Shown one piece after another: positions 44,909-54,693 of a DNA stretch of 64,000 bases. Each line of letters starts with the position of its first letter. The first letter of the stretch is position 1. This DNA comes from Halomonas borealis. Its GTDB lineage: Bacteria; Pseudomonadota; Gammaproteobacteria; Pseudomonadales; Halomonadaceae. Location: positions 124,001-188,000 of the forward strand of contig NZ_SDMO01000002.1 in NCBI RefSeq assembly GCF_004798905.1. Direction: 5' to 3'. The notes below the pieces were generated by a model. It was given only the letters and a program-made list of their open reading frames with translations, searched no databases and was not told where the DNA came from. The translations under genes and the position numbers were made by a program.

Positions 44909-45631
44909 TCAGTCCCGCTCACTATCAGGCGCGAAGCGGATACCGCCGCTCTCGATGGTGATACGACGCTGTTTGTAGAGCCGGCCGATGGCCTGCTTGA
45001 AGGCGTTCTTGCTGACCCCGAGCCGAGCCTTGACCTCGGAGGCCGGGCTGGCATCGGAGATCGGCAGGTAGCCGCCGCTCTCGCGCAGCGCCTTGAGCAC
45101 CGCCTCACCCACCACGTCTAGCCGCGCCGGACCCGGCGGCAGCAACGACAGATCGAGGCGGCCGTCGTCGCGCACTCGTTTCACGTGGCCCTCCAGGCGT
45201 TGGCCGCGACGCAGCGGCCGGGTCACGTCATCGTGATAGAGCAGCCCCCAGAAGCGCCCATCCACCACCGTCTTGTAGCCCAGATCGGTCGCCTCGGCGA
45301 TCACCAACGACACGGCGCTGCCGGCGTCCAGCCCCTCGGCATAATCGGACAAGTAACGATCGAGGCGCTGGGTGGCGAAAGGCCGACCGCGGTCGTCCTC
45401 GCGAATCATCACCAGCACTCGGCGACCCACCATGGGACGAAAGTGTTGCTCGCCGAAGGGCAGCAGCAGGTCCCGGGCATGGCCCCAGTCGAGGAAGGCG
45501 CCGGTCTCGTTGAGCGTCACCACCGGCAGGTAGGCGACCTCACCGACATTCGCCCGGGGCTCGCGGGCACGGCGCATGGGCTCGCGGCGGGCATGAGCCG
45601 CCTGGGGGGCGGAACGGCGGGAGTCGGACAT
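44909..45631 (-). CDS. CvfB-like S1-domain RNA-binding protein
   Basis: 240 residues. After a basic N-terminal tail comes the CvfB pattern: VAYLPVVTLNETGAFLDWGHARDLLLPFGEQ, then RVLVMIREDDRGRPFATQRLDRYL, an S1-like segment RRGQRLEGHVKRVRDDGRLDLSL, and a C-terminal winged helix (ARLGVSKNAFKQAIGRLYKQRRITIE). In Staphylococcus aureus CvfB affects virulence gene expression; YitL is the Bacillus name. The function here is inferred as RNA binding. An ATG at residue 19 is an alternative start. Confidence 0.88.
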   Translation of the reverse strand: MSDSRRSAPQAAHARREPMRRAREPRANVGEVAYLPVVTLNETGAFLDWGHARDLLLPFGEQHFRPMVGRRVLVMIREDDRGRPFATQRLDRYLSDYAEGLDAGSAVSLVIAEATDLGYKTVVDGRFWGLLYHDDVTRPLRRGQRLEGHVKRVRDDGRLDLSLLPPGPARLDVVGEAVLKALRESGGYLPISDASPASEVKARLGVSKNAFKQAIGRLYKQRRITIESGGIRFAPDSERD

Positions 45632-45749
45632 GATCGGGATTCCACTACGAGTGTGTCGTCATTATGGGCGCAGCCCGACGGCAGGGAAAGGCGCCGAACG
45701 CGAGGAACGAACCAGGGCCGCTCGTCACATCGTCCGGGGCACACGGAAC

Positions 45750-46481
45750 TCACAGATCCCCGAAGCGATCCTGCAGCAGGCTCAGGGCGACCACCGGCGC
45801 GGTCTCGGTACGCAGGACACGCGGCCCGAGGGTGAGGGCGGCGAAATCGGCGGCGGTGGCGGCCTCGACCTCGGCATCCGAGAGGCCACCCTCGGGGCCG
45901 ATCAGTAACGCCGCGCTGGCGACCTCGTCTCGGCGATCGAGCGCTCCCGGCGTGCCGGGGTGCAGCACCAGTCGCAGCGTCTCCTCGCGCGCCGCCAACC
46001 AATCGGCAAGCGCCACCGGGGGGTGAACCGGCGGCACGCTGGCGCGGCCGCACTGCTCGCAGGCACTGGCGGCCACCGCCTGCCAGTGCGCCAGCTTCTT
46101 GGCCTCGCGCTCGCCCTTGAGGCGCACATCGCCGTGCTCGGTGTAGAGCGGGGTGATCGCGGCCACGCCCAGCTCTACCGCCTTCTGTATCGCATAGTCC
46201 ATGCGATCCCCCTTGGAGATCGCCTGACCCAGATGCACCGCCAACGGCGACTCGCCACGCCCCTCATGGAGGGCCTCGACGCGGGCCACCACGCGCTTGC
46301 GCGTGGCCTCGACCAGCACCGCCCAGGCCTCGATGCCGTGGCCGTCGAACAGCACCAGCGGCGCGCCCTCACCCAGGCGCAGCACCCGGGCCACATGGCG
46401 CGCGGCGCCTTCCGGCAAGACGACATCGCCGCCGGCGTTCAGCTCGGCATCGACATGGATACGGGGGGCTTTGATGGCCAT
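45750..46481 (-). CDS. rsmE: 16S rRNA (uracil-1498-N3)-methyltransferase
   Basis: SPOUT-fold methyltransferase, 243 residues from the ATG at 46481. Motifs: APRIHVDAEL at the N-terminus, LGQAISKGDRMDYAIQKAVELGVAAITPL, and the knotted SAM site LLIGPEGGLSDAEVEAA with LGPRVLRTETAPVVAL. The frame extends to 46616 but similarity starts at MAIKAPRIH. The ribosome-binding site is weak (GAGAGAG well upstream). Confidence 0.94.
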   Translation of the reverse strand: MAIKAPRIHVDAELNAGGDVVLPEGAARHVARVLRLGEGAPLVLFDGHGIEAWAVLVEATRKRVVARVEALHEGRGESPLAVHLGQAISKGDRMDYAIQKAVELGVAAITPLYTEHGDVRLKGEREAKKLAHWQAVAASACEQCGRASVPPVHPPVALADWLAAREETLRLVLHPGTPGALDRRDEVASAALLIGPEGGLSDAEVEAATAADFAALTLGPRVLRTETAPVVALSLLQDRFGDL

Positions 46482-46596
46482 GGACGAGACGCTCTCTCGG
46501 GCAAGGACGAAACGATGAACGCCGGGGCAGGCCGGGCGAGGGGTGAATACCCCTCGCGCGACCCGTCCCGGCGCGATCCGGTGGTGGCGCGGCCGC

Positions 46597-47115
46597 TTAC
46601 TGGGTGGCCTGCTCACCCTGCTGTTGCTGGGCTTCGCGCTGTTTCTTCTGGGCGTAGATCGCCTCGAAGTTGACCGGCGACAGCATCAGCGGCGGGAAGC
46701 CACCCCGATTGACCAGGTTGTCGATGCATTCCCGCGCATAGGGGAACAGCATGTTCGGGCAGAAGGCCCCCAGGGTGTGGTCGAGCTGGGAGCCTTCGAT
46801 GCCGCCGATGCGGAACAGGCCGGCCTGCTCGATCTCGGCCAGGAAGGAGGTGGTGCCCTCCTCGCTGTGGGTCACCTGGGCGGTGACCTTGATCACCACC
46901 TCGTAGAGGTCTTCGCCGACCTGCTGGTGGGTGGTGTTCAGGTCCAGGCCGACCTTGGGCTTGAACGGCTGCTGGAACACCGCCGGAGAGTTCGGCGCCT
47001 CGAAGGATATGTCCTTGACGTAGATGCGCTGCAGGGCGAACTGTACCTGAGGCTTGTCCTGCTGGCCGGCAGCCTCGCCATTGGCGCCGCCGTTCGGGTT
47101 GTTGTCTTCCGCCAT
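46597..47115 (-). CDS. secB: protein-export chaperone SecB
   Basis: Tetrameric chaperone that keeps precursors unfolded and delivers them to SecA. 172 residues: QVQFALQRIYVKDISFEAPNSPAVFQ, a long variable middle, and LGAFCPNMLFPYARECIDNLVNRGGFPPLMLSPVNFEAIYAQ, followed by a Gln-rich tail. The ATG at 47115 with AAAGGA upstream is chosen over a TTG at 47124. It lies 42 bp after the rhodanese gene; the intervening grxC seen in enterics is absent. Confidence 0.97.
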   Translation of the reverse strand: MAEDNNPNGGANGEAAGQQDKPQVQFALQRIYVKDISFEAPNSPAVFQQPFKPKVGLDLNTTHQQVGEDLYEVVIKVTAQVTHSEEGTTSFLAEIEQAGLFRIGGIEGSQLDHTLGAFCPNMLFPYARECIDNLVNRGGFPPLMLSPVNFEAIYAQKKQREAQQQQGEQATQ

Positions 47116-47157
47116 GGAAAGCAATCCTTTGGTCGTTGGGGTATTAACAGGGCGTGA

Positions 47158-47580
47158 TCACTTCTTGACCAGCGGCAGGCCGTCGGCCTGCCACTGCGTC
47201 ATGCCGCCCTTGAGCTTGTAGACACGCTCGAAGCCGGCCTTGCCCAGCTTGGCCAATGCCACGCCGGAGGTCTGGCCATGCTTGCAGGCCACGACGATCG
47301 GCTTGTCCTTGGACTTCTCGAGCTCGCCGATGCGATCGTCGAGGCTGCCCTGGGGAATGTTGCGGGCGCCGGCGATATGGCCAGCCTTGAAGTCTTTCTT
47401 TTCGCGGATGTCGAGCACCACGGCGTCCTCGCGATTGACCAGCTGAGTGGCCTCGCTGGTGGTCACGCCGTTGGCACCGCCGCTGCGGATCTCATAGGCG
47501 ATCCAGGCGACCAACACCAGCGCGAAGGCGGCGACCAGTAGCGGGTGGTTCTGCACGAATTCGAACAGCTGATCGATCAT
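47158..47580 (-). CDS. membrane-anchored rhodanese-domain protein (YibN type)
   Basis: 140 residues: an N-terminal membrane helix (about 13-29) and one rhodanese domain with the active-site loop VVACKHGQTSGVALAKL (Cys present) and AGARNIPQGSLDDRI. YibN-type proteins lie between gpmI and secB in many gammaproteobacteria, as here. A sulfurtransferase activity and a link to membrane protein insertion are inferred. The ATG at 47580 starts the helix; upstream frame is not conserved. Confidence 0.9.
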   Translation of the reverse strand: MIDQLFEFVQNHPLLVAAFALVLVAWIAYEIRSGGANGVTTSEATQLVNREDAVVLDIREKKDFKAGHIAGARNIPQGSLDDRIGELEKSKDKPIVVACKHGQTSGVALAKLGKAGFERVYKLKGGMTQWQADGLPLVKK

Positions 47581-47790
47581 GATTCGGAAGACTCTTCTGC
47601 GGGTACGCGGTGAACGAAACCGGCCGGGCCGGCGGCACCCAGTATACATGATGCCAAGGGGCCGCCGAGGGCGCGCGATATGACGCCCGGCGGGACCGTG
47701 CGATATGATGCCGCAAGCAGAGACAAGTCGCGACCCCGCACGAGGTCGCAGAGCCGAGGTGGCAACGACCCAACGAAGAGGCTTCGACGC

Positions 47791-49362
47791 ATGACCGATT
47801 CATCGACCCCGACTCCCCGCCCGGTGGCCCTGATCATCCTCGATGGCTATGGCGACAACCCGGACCCCACCGACAACGCCATCCTGGCCGCGAACACCCC
47901 GGTGATGGACCGGCTCAGGGAGACGCGCCCGCACACCCGCGTGCACACCGATGGCCGCTACGTCGGCCTACCGGACGGGCAGATGGGTAATTCGGAAGTC
48001 GGTCACATGAACCTCGGCGCCGGGCGCATCGTCTACCAGGACTTCACCCGCATCACCCAGGCCGTCGAGGACGGTGAGCTGGCCGACAACGCCATCCTCA
48101 CCGGCCCGCTCGATGCCGCCGTCGAGGCCGGCCGCGCCGTGCATCTGCTGAGCCTGCTGTCGCCGGGTGGCGTGCACAGCCACGAGGACCACCTCCTGGC
48201 GATGGCCGAGCTGGCGGCGCAGCGCGGCGCCAGGCGCATCTACGTCCACGCCTTCCTCGATGGCCGAGACACCGCCCCCAAGAGCGCCCGCGCCTCCATC
48301 GAGCGCACCAACGCCCGGCTCGCCGAGCTGGTCGGCGCCGAGAACGGCTTCGTGGCCTCGCTGATCGGCCGCTACTTCGCCATGGACCGCGACAATCGCT
48401 GGGATCGCGTCGAGCAGGCTTATCGCCTGGCCACCGAGGGCACCGCCGAACACCTCGCCCAGAGCGCCGAGGCCGGCCTGGACGCGGCCTACGACCGGGG
48501 CGAAAGCGACGAGTTCGTGACCGCCACCGCCGTGACCGCCGACGGCGCGCCGGTGCGCATGGAGGACGGCGACGCCGCCATCTTCATGAACTTCCGCGCC
48601 GACCGTGCCCGCGAGCTGACCCGCGCCTTCGTCGAGGACGACTTCGCCGGATTCGCACGCCAGGCGCGCCCCCGGCTGGCCGGCGGCAGCCTGGTGACCA
48701 TGACCCAGTACGCCGCCGACATTCCGGCCCCGGCCGCCTTCCCGCCGGCGGACCTGCACAACACCCTGGGCGAGGTGATGGAGAAGCGTGGCCTGACCCA
48801 GCTGCGCATCGCCGAGACCGAGAAATACGCCCACGTCACCTTCTTCTTCTCCGGCGGCCGCGAGGCCGAATACCAGGGTGAGACCCGCGTGCTGGTGCCC
48901 TCGCCCCAGGACGTGAAGACCTACGACGAGAAGCCGGAGATGAGCGCCCAGGAAGTCACCGACCGCCTGGTCGAGGCGATCGAGTCCGGCGCCCACGACC
49001 TGATCGTCTGCAACTACGCCAATGGCGACATGGTCGGCCACACCGGCGACTTCGACGCCGCGGTCAAGGCCATCGAGGCCGTCGACGCCTGCGTGGGTCG
49101 CGTGGCCGAGGCGATCGAGAAGGCCGGCGGCGCCTGCCTGATCACCGCCGACCACGGTAACGCCGAGCAGATGGTCCACCCCGAGACCGGCGTCGCCCAG
49201 ACCGCCCATACCACCTTCGACGTGCCGTTGATCTACGTCGGCGCCCGCCCGCTGACCCTGGCCGACGACGGCCGACTGTGCGACCTCGCGCCGACCCTGC
49301 TGACGCTGATGGATCAGCCGGTGCCCGAGGAAATGACCGGCCGCGTGCTGATCGAGGCGTGA
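47791..49362 (+). CDS. gpmI: 2,3-bisphosphoglycerate-independent phosphoglycerate mutase
   Basis: Mn2+-dependent glycolytic mutase. 523 residues, close to the usual 514. The phosphorylated Ser is in [17 protein letters not shown]; metal sites include [22 protein letters not shown] and [16 protein letters not shown] precedes the ATG at 47791. It is followed by envC with a four-base stop/start overlap, the conserved gpmI-envC-ctpA neighbourhood. Confidence 0.97.
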   Translation: MTDSSTPTPRPVALIILDGYGDNPDPTDNAILAANTPVMDRLRETRPHTRVHTDGRYVGLPDGQMGNSEVGHMNLGAGRIVYQDFTRITQAVEDGELADNAILTGPLDAAVEAGRAVHLLSLLSPGGVHSHEDHLLAMAELAAQRGARRIYVHAFLDGRDTAPKSARASIERTNARLAELVGAENGFVASLIGRYFAMDRDNRWDRVEQAYRLATEGTAEHLAQSAEAGLDAAYDRGESDEFVTATAVTADGAPVRMEDGDAAIFMNFRADRARELTRAFVEDDFAGFARQARPRLAGGSLVTMTQYAADIPAPAAFPPADLHNTLGEVMEKRGLTQLRIAETEKYAHVTFFFSGGREAEYQGETRVLVPSPQDVKTYDEKPEMSAQEVTDRLVEAIESGAHDLIVCNYANGDMVGHTGDFDAAVKAIEAVDACVGRVAEAIEKAGGACLITADHGNAEQMVHPETGVAQTAHTTFDVPLIYVGARPLTLADDGRLCDLAPTLLTLMDQPVPEEMTGRVLIEA

Positions 49363-50507
49363 GCCGGCGGCCACGCCAGGCCCGTTGGCTAGGGCTGCTG
49401 CTGGGCGTCGCCCTCGGTGTCGCCCAGGCCGCGCCGAACGACGAGCGCGAGGCCCAGCAACGCGTGGATGCCATCGGCGAGCGCATCCAGGCGGCGACGG
49501 CGGACCTGTCCGACACCCGTGACGCCCGGGACGACGCCAATCAGGCGCTGCGCGAGGTCGAGACCTCGCTGGCCGAGACCCACCAGCGCCTGGACGACCT
49601 CCAGGCTCAGAAGCGCGACCTGCGCCAGGACGTCGAACGGCTCGAGGAACGCCGCCGGCAGCTCGAGGCCGAACGCCAGGATCAGCGCACGGCCATCGGC
49701 GAGCAGCTCGACGCCCTCTACCGGCTGGGCCTGACGCCGCAGCTCAAGCTGCTGCTCAACCAGGACGACCCCGCGCGCCTGGATCGCCTGCAGGCCTATC
49801 TCAATCGCCTCACCGACGCCCGCCAGGCGCGCCTCGACGAGCTCGAGCGGCTCGACGCGGCACTCGCCGACAATCGCCAGGCCCTCGAGGCACGCGGCGA
49901 ACGGCTGGCGAAGCTCTCCACGGAGGTGGAGGAGCGCGGCGCCCAGCTGGCCGATCAGGTCGACGAACGCGAACGCCTGGTGGCCAAGCTCGATGATCGT
50001 TTCGCCAGCGAGCAGGCTCGGCTGAGCGAGCTCGACCAGGACCGTGCCCATGCCGAGCGGGTGCTGAACCGGGTGCAGGAGCGCCTGGCCCGCCTCGAGC
50101 AGCCCCCGCCCTCTACCGACATCACCGCCACCCAGGGCGACCTGCCCTGGCCGGTGCAGGGCGGCGTGGCATCACGCTTCGGGCGCGGCGACGGCGTGCA
50201 TCGCAACGGCCTGGTGATCCGCGCCGCCGAGGGCACGCCGGTCGAGGCGGTGCACGCCGGCCGCGTCGTCTTCGCCGACTGGATGCGCGGCTTCGGCAAC
50301 CTGCTGATCCTCGACCACGGCGACGGCGTGATGACCCTGCACGCCCACCTGCAACGCTTCACGACCGAGGTCGGCCAGGCGGTGAAGGCCGGCGCGACCC
50401 TCGGCGCGGTGGGCGCCAGCGGCGGCCAGTCATCGGCCGGGCTCTACTTCGAGGTTCGCCGCAACGGCGAGCCCATCGACCCCAGCCGCTGGATCGCCCG
50501 GCGCTAG
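49359..50507 (+). CDS. envC: murein hydrolase activator EnvC (degenerate LytM)
   Basis: 382 residues: signal peptide (to QAAP), a long coiled coil (about 25-260, rich in Arg/Glu/Asp/Leu heptads) and a C-terminal LytM domain. The first LytM zinc motif is degenerate (HRNGL where active enzymes have HxxxD), as expected for EnvC, which activates the amidases AmiA/AmiB at division rather than cutting peptidoglycan itself. The GTG at 49359 overlaps the gpmI stop (GTGA), so translation is coupled. No in-frame ATG fits a signal peptide. Confidence 0.9.
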   Translation: MSRRPRQARWLGLLLGVALGVAQAAPNDEREAQQRVDAIGERIQAATADLSDTRDARDDANQALREVETSLAETHQRLDDLQAQKRDLRQDVERLEERRRQLEAERQDQRTAIGEQLDALYRLGLTPQLKLLLNQDDPARLDRLQAYLNRLTDARQARLDELERLDAALADNRQALEARGERLAKLSTEVEERGAQLADQVDERERLVAKLDDRFASEQARLSELDQDRAHAERVLNRVQERLARLEQPPPSTDITATQGDLPWPVQGGVASRFGRGDGVHRNGLVIRAAEGTPVEAVHAGRVVFADWMRGFGNLLILDHGDGVMTLHAHLQRFTTEVGQAVKAGATLGAVGASGGQSSAGLYFEVRRNGEPIDPSRWIARR

Positions 50508-50642
50508 CGTGCATGCCGACACCCGGGCGATGACCGCCCGGCAGACAGCCTCGGGCAGACGCCTGCATGCGCCCCGGCGCCGTCCTGGGCGCAGGGGCTC
50601 ATCACCGGCGCGCCGCCGGATCGCCCTGCGCGGATTCCAGTG

Positions 50643-50687
50643 GCGTCCGCCGCCACGCTATTCCCATCGCGTCCGCCGCCACGCTAT
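50643..50687. repeat. 26-bp tandem duplication upstream of ctpA
   Basis: The 19-bp sequence GCGTCCGCCGCCACGCTAT occurs at 50643-50661 and again at 50669-50687. Both copies end in a TAT that could be part of a -10 box (TATTCC, TATGCT). Confidence 0.85.
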
Positions 50688-50724
50688 GCTGGAAATCCAT
50701 CTGCGACACACCGCGAGAGAGCGC

Positions 50725-52047
50725 ATGTTCCCGACGAACGCCCCGCTGCGGCATCTGACAACGGCCCTGCTGCCGGTCGCCCTGCTGACCCTGCCGCTAT
50801 CCGCGCCGGCCGACACCGATCGCTCATCGGCCGATGACGCCCTGCCGGTGGCCGAGATTCAGGCCTTCTCCGAGGTGTTCGAGCGCATCAAGCGGGCCTA
50901 CGTCGAGGACGTCGACGACGCGACCCTGATGCGCAACGCCATGCGCGGCATGCTCAGCGAACTCGACCCACACTCCACCTACCTGGACGCCGAGGACTAC
51001 CAGCGCCTGCAGGAATCCACCCAGGGCGAGTTCGGCGGCGTGGGCATCGAGGTCGGCAAGCGCGACGGCCAGCTCACCGTGATCACCCCCATCGACGACA
51101 CCCCGGCGTCGCGAGCCGGCCTGCAGGCCCAGGACACCGTGCTGCGCATCGGCGACACCCCCACCGAGGGCATGTCGCTGCAGGAGGCGGTGGAGCTGAT
51201 GCGCGGCGAGCCCGGCAGCGACATTCGCCTGACCATCCTGCGCGAAGGCGAGAACGCGCCCCGCGAGGTGAACATCGAGCGCGAGATCATCCGCACCGAG
51301 AGCGTCAAGCAGGAGCTGCTGGCGCCGGGCTACGGCTACCTGCGCGTCAGCCAGTTCCAGACCCGTACCGGCGAGCAGGTCGTCGACGCCCTGGGCGAGC
51401 TGCGCGAGGACGCCCCGCTGCAAGGCCTGGTGCTCGACCTTCGCAACAACCCCGGCGGCGTGCTGCAGGCCGCGGTGGACGTGGCCGACGCCTTCCTCGA
51501 CGACGGCCTGGTCGTCTATACCGAGGGCCGGCTGGCGAACAGCGCGATGCGCTTCTCCGCCCATCGCGACACCACCGCGCCGGACGTGCCGCTGGTGGTG
51601 TTGATCAACGGCGGCAGCGCCTCGGCGGCGGAGATCGTCGCCGGCGCCCTGCAGGACCAACGGCGTGGCGTGGTGATGGGCACCGAGAGCTTCGGCAAGG
51701 GCTCGGTGCAGCAGATCATGCCGCTGGGCGATGACGAGGCACTGAAGCTGACCACCGCGCGCTACTTCACCCCCAGCGGGCGCTCGATCCAGGCGCTGGG
51801 CATCGAACCGGACGTGCAGGTGGTGCGCGGCCGCCTCGAGGTCGCCGACGACACCAACCTGCGGGTACGCGAGGCCGACCTCGAAGGCCACCTGAGCGGA
51901 GACGGCGAAGGCGACGCGCGCGACGAGCTCAGCGAGCGGCTACGCGACGACTACCAGCTCGGCGAGGCGCTCAACCTGCTCAAGGCGCTGAACGTGCTGG
52001 GCGAGCGGGGCGCCGCGGCCTCGGTCGATGCCTCCGACGACGGCTAG
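50725..52047 (+). CDS. ctpA: S41-family carboxy-terminal processing protease
   Basis: Periplasmic Ser/Lys protease. 440 residues: signal peptide (to about 25), a conserved helical start (EVFERIKRAYVEDVDDATLMRNAMRGMLSELDPHSTYL), PDZ domain (about 90-175, GEFGGVGIEVG) and protease core with the nucleophile Ser in NGGSASAAEIVAGAL and Lys in GTESFGKGSVQQ. A variable acidic C-terminus follows. The ATG at 50725 has GAGAGAG upstream; the in-frame ATG at 50686 is possible. Confidence 0.93.
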   Translation: MFPTNAPLRHLTTALLPVALLTLPLSAPADTDRSSADDALPVAEIQAFSEVFERIKRAYVEDVDDATLMRNAMRGMLSELDPHSTYLDAEDYQRLQESTQGEFGGVGIEVGKRDGQLTVITPIDDTPASRAGLQAQDTVLRIGDTPTEGMSLQEAVELMRGEPGSDIRLTILREGENAPREVNIEREIIRTESVKQELLAPGYGYLRVSQFQTRTGEQVVDALGELREDAPLQGLVLDLRNNPGGVLQAAVDVADAFLDDGLVVYTEGRLANSAMRFSAHRDTTAPDVPLVVLINGGSASAAEIVAGALQDQRRGVVMGTESFGKGSVQQIMPLGDDEALKLTTARYFTPSGRSIQALGIEPDVQVVRGRLEVADDTNLRVREADLEGHLSGDGEGDARDELSERLRDDYQLGEALNLLKALNVLGERGAAASVDASDDG

Positions 52048-52091
52048 CAGCGCGCACCGGTCTCGGCGGAAGGTCCTTGTTTTCCGCTGAG

Positions 52092-52149
52092 GCCGAGGGC
52101 CACCTGGGCCCTCGGCGACAGGAGCCTTCGGCCGAGGGCGACCGCCCTC
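52092..52149. repeat. two tandem hairpin units between ctpA and ubiI
   Basis: Unit one: 10-bp stem 52092-52101 with 52107-52116. Unit two: 6-bp stem GAGGGC/GCCCTC (52134-52139 with 52144-52149), ending on the ubiI stop codon. Both share GCCGAGGGC, ACC, CCCTC and GCGACA followed by GAGCC, so the second is a diverged tandem copy of the first. They lie between convergent genes and probably terminate transcription in both directions. Confidence 0.6.
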
Positions 52150-53410
52150 AGCGACAAGAGCCGGGTAGTCGACCGCGGCGCCCCGCCGCCTGCTGCATCA
52201 ACAGCCGCTTGAGCGGTGACACGCGGTCCACGCTCGCCATGCCCAGGTTCCGCGCCAGGGTCAACGCCGGATGGCGAGCCCCGAACAAGCGCTGGAACCC
52301 ATCCATCAGCGCCAGCATGGCGGCATTATCGCCACGCCGGCGACGCGCATAACGCGCCAGCCAAGCCTCGCTTGCCAGGCCCGCGCCGCGGCGGCGGGCC
52401 GTCAGCAGCTCCTCGGCGAGCACCGCCGCGTCCATCAGCCCCAGGTTGACGCCCTGCCCGGCCAGCGGATGAATGCTATGGGCCGCATCGCCCACCAGCG
52501 CCAGCCCCGCCAGCACATAGCGCTCGGCGTGGCGCTGGGTCAGCGGCACCGCCTGGGCTTCGTCGACCGCCGTCACCTCACCGAGCCGCCCAGCGAAGGC
52601 CGTCGTCAGCGCCTCGCCCAGGGCCTCGCGGGGCAACCCGCACAGCCGCTCGGCCGCCGCCGGCGTGGTCGACCAGACGATCGAGCAGTAATGGGCGTCG
52701 CCGTCCACCGTCAGCGGCAGGAAGGCCAGCGGGCCATCGGCCAGGAAGGCCTGGCGGGCCACGCCGCCATGGGGCTCGGCGGTGCGCACCGTGGTCACCA
52801 CCGCCGAATGCCCGGTCTCGCGGCTCGTCACGCCGATGCCGGCCAGCTCGCGCAGCGGCGAGCGGGCGCCATCGGCGGCCACCACCAGCGGGGCGGCCAG
52901 CCGCTCGCCGCCTGCAAGCACCAGCTCGCGGCCCGCCGGCCGCTCCTCGAGGCCGACCACCCGGGCCCCGAAGCGGCGCGTCACGCAGGGCAGGTTCGCC
53001 AGCCGTGCCTCCAGGGCGGCCACCGCCACATCGTTCTCGACGATATGGCCGAGCACCGGCAGGCCGGCCTGCTCGGCGGAGAAGGCCACCTCGCCGGTGC
53101 CCTCGGCGTCCCACACGCGCATGCCTCGATACGGTGTCACCCGCCGCGCCCGCATGCCCTCCCAGGCTCCTAGACCCTCGAGCAGGCGCTGGGAAACCGG
53201 CGTCAGGGCGCTGACCCGGCGCTCGGGCAGGCCCCGCCCCACCGCCTCGGCATCCAGCGGCGCCGGCCGCGCATCCAGCAGCGTCACCGCCACTCCGGCC
53301 TCGCCCAGCAGGCACGCCAGGGTGGCGCCGACCATGCCGCCGCCGACGATGATCGCCTCGCCGGCCTCCAAGGCTTCTCGCCTCATGTCGCTCGTCTCTT
53401 CATGACTCAT
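52148..53410 (-). CDS. ubiI: ubiquinone FAD-dependent hydroxylase, UbiI type
   Basis: 420-residue flavin mono-oxygenase of the UbiH/COQ6 family. FAD motifs: IIVGGGMVGATLACLL near the N-terminus, DGARSPLRELAGI in the middle and LVGDAAHSIHPLAGQGVNLGLMDAA near the C-terminus. Position directly after ubiH in pepP-ubiH-ubiI suggests the C5-hydroxylase UbiI (VisC); UbiF cannot be excluded by sequence alone. The start overlaps the ubiH stop by four bases (ATGA). Confidence 0.88.
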   Translation of the reverse strand: MSHEETSDMRREALEAGEAIIVGGGMVGATLACLLGEAGVAVTLLDARPAPLDAEAVGRGLPERRVSALTPVSQRLLEGLGAWEGMRARRVTPYRGMRVWDAEGTGEVAFSAEQAGLPVLGHIVENDVAVAALEARLANLPCVTRRFGARVVGLEERPAGRELVLAGGERLAAPLVVAADGARSPLRELAGIGVTSRETGHSAVVTTVRTAEPHGGVARQAFLADGPLAFLPLTVDGDAHYCSIVWSTTPAAAERLCGLPREALGEALTTAFAGRLGEVTAVDEAQAVPLTQRHAERYVLAGLALVGDAAHSIHPLAGQGVNLGLMDAAVLAEELLTARRRGAGLASEAWLARYARRRRGDNAAMLALMDGFQRLFGARHPALTLARNLGMASVDRVSPLKRLLMQQAAGRRGRLPGSCR

Positions 53411-54630
53411 CGCTCGACTCCCATGGCCCGGCGAGCCAGGGTCCGGCGCAGCGGCCCCAGCAGGTTGAGCCCCACCAGCCCCGCGGCCCGAGCGTGGGAC
53501 AGCAGCGGATGGTCGAGGCCGAACAAGCGTATCAGGCCATCGCTGAAGCGGATGACATCCTGGCGATCGCCGCCGCGCCGGGCCTCGAAATCGCCCAGCG
53601 TGGCGGCACTACCCGCGGTGTCACCGCGCGCGGCACGGGCCTCGATCGCCGCCACCAGATCCATGACCCCACGCAGCGCCAGGTTGAAGCCCTGGCCGGC
53701 TACCGGGTGCAGGGCATGGGCGGCGTTGCCCATCACCGCAAGCCCGGGTCGGGTGGTCTCGCGTGCCGTGACCAACGACAGCGGATAGGCGTGGCGCCGG
53801 CCGACCCGGCGGAAACGCCCGGCACGATCGCCGAACGTGCGCTGGAGCTGGGCCAGGAAGTCGCCGTCGGACAGCGCCAGACGCGCCTCCTCCCGCCCCG
53901 CTTCGTGGGTCCAGACCAGCTCCATGGACTGCCCCTTGAGGGGCAGCAGGGCGATCGGGCCCTCGCCGCTGAAGCGTTCATAGGCCCAGCCGTCATGCGG
54001 GCGATCGAGCTCGACCCCGGCGATCAGCGCGACCTGATCATAGGGCCGCGCATCGCTCTCGATGCCCAGCCGCTCCTTGAGCCCCGAACGGCCGCCATCG
54101 GCCAGCACCGTCAGCCCGGCCTCGAGGCAGGCGCCGTCGGAGAGGGTCAGGCGATGGCCGCCGGCCTGCGGCCGAATATGCTCCACCCGGGCCGGGCAAT
54201 GCCAGGCCAGCGGTAGCTCGGCCAGCCGACGATGCAGCACCCGCCCCAGCCAGGCATTGGGGATCACCTGGCCCAAGGCCTCGCCGCCCAGTTCCTCGGC
54301 GTTCAGCCGGGTCGCGCCCAGGCGGCCTCGCTCGCTGACGTGGATACGCCGGATCGGCGAGGCCTGCTCGGCGAGGGTCTCCCATAGCGCCAGGTCCCGG
54401 AAGTGCGACACCGACCCCTGGGCGATGGCGCTGGCCCGGGCATCGAAGCTCGGCTGCCAAGGGGTATCGAGATCCGCCGGCAATGGCGCGGCCTCGATCA
54501 CCGCCACCGTCAGGCCCCACCGCTCGATCAACGGCGCCAGGGCGCAGCCCAGGCTCGCCCCGACCAGGCCACCGCCGACGATGGCGATATCCACACGACG
54601 CAGGGGCTCGGCCCCGGTCAGGTCGCTCAT
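53407..54630 (-). CDS. ubiH: 2-octaprenyl-6-methoxyphenol hydroxylase UbiH
   Basis: 407 residues, same family as the next gene: IAIVGGGLVGASLGCALAP, DGGRSGLKERLGI and MGNAAHALHPVAGQGFNLALRGV. It hydroxylates the ubiquinone ring at C1. The ATG at 54630 has GGGAG upstream and starts just before the FAD motif; the frame to 54681 is not conserved. It follows pepP by 63 bp. Confidence 0.92.
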   Translation of the reverse strand: MSDLTGAEPLRRVDIAIVGGGLVGASLGCALAPLIERWGLTVAVIEAAPLPADLDTPWQPSFDARASAIAQGSVSHFRDLALWETLAEQASPIRRIHVSERGRLGATRLNAEELGGEALGQVIPNAWLGRVLHRRLAELPLAWHCPARVEHIRPQAGGHRLTLSDGACLEAGLTVLADGGRSGLKERLGIESDARPYDQVALIAGVELDRPHDGWAYERFSGEGPIALLPLKGQSMELVWTHEAGREEARLALSDGDFLAQLQRTFGDRAGRFRRVGRRHAYPLSLVTARETTRPGLAVMGNAAHALHPVAGQGFNLALRGVMDLVAAIEARAARGDTAGSAATLGDFEARRGGDRQDVIRFSDGLIRLFGLDHPLLSHARAAGLVGLNLLGPLRRTLARRAMGVER

Positions 54631-54693
54631 GGCTGGCTCCCAAGTATCATAATGTAATTTACGTAATCCAATATCCCGCAAGATCCTTGGCGA

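Noticed and set aside
47116..47124. TTG start adding three residues to SecB
   Set aside because: The ATG at 47115 has AAAGGA at good spacing and aligns with the family start.
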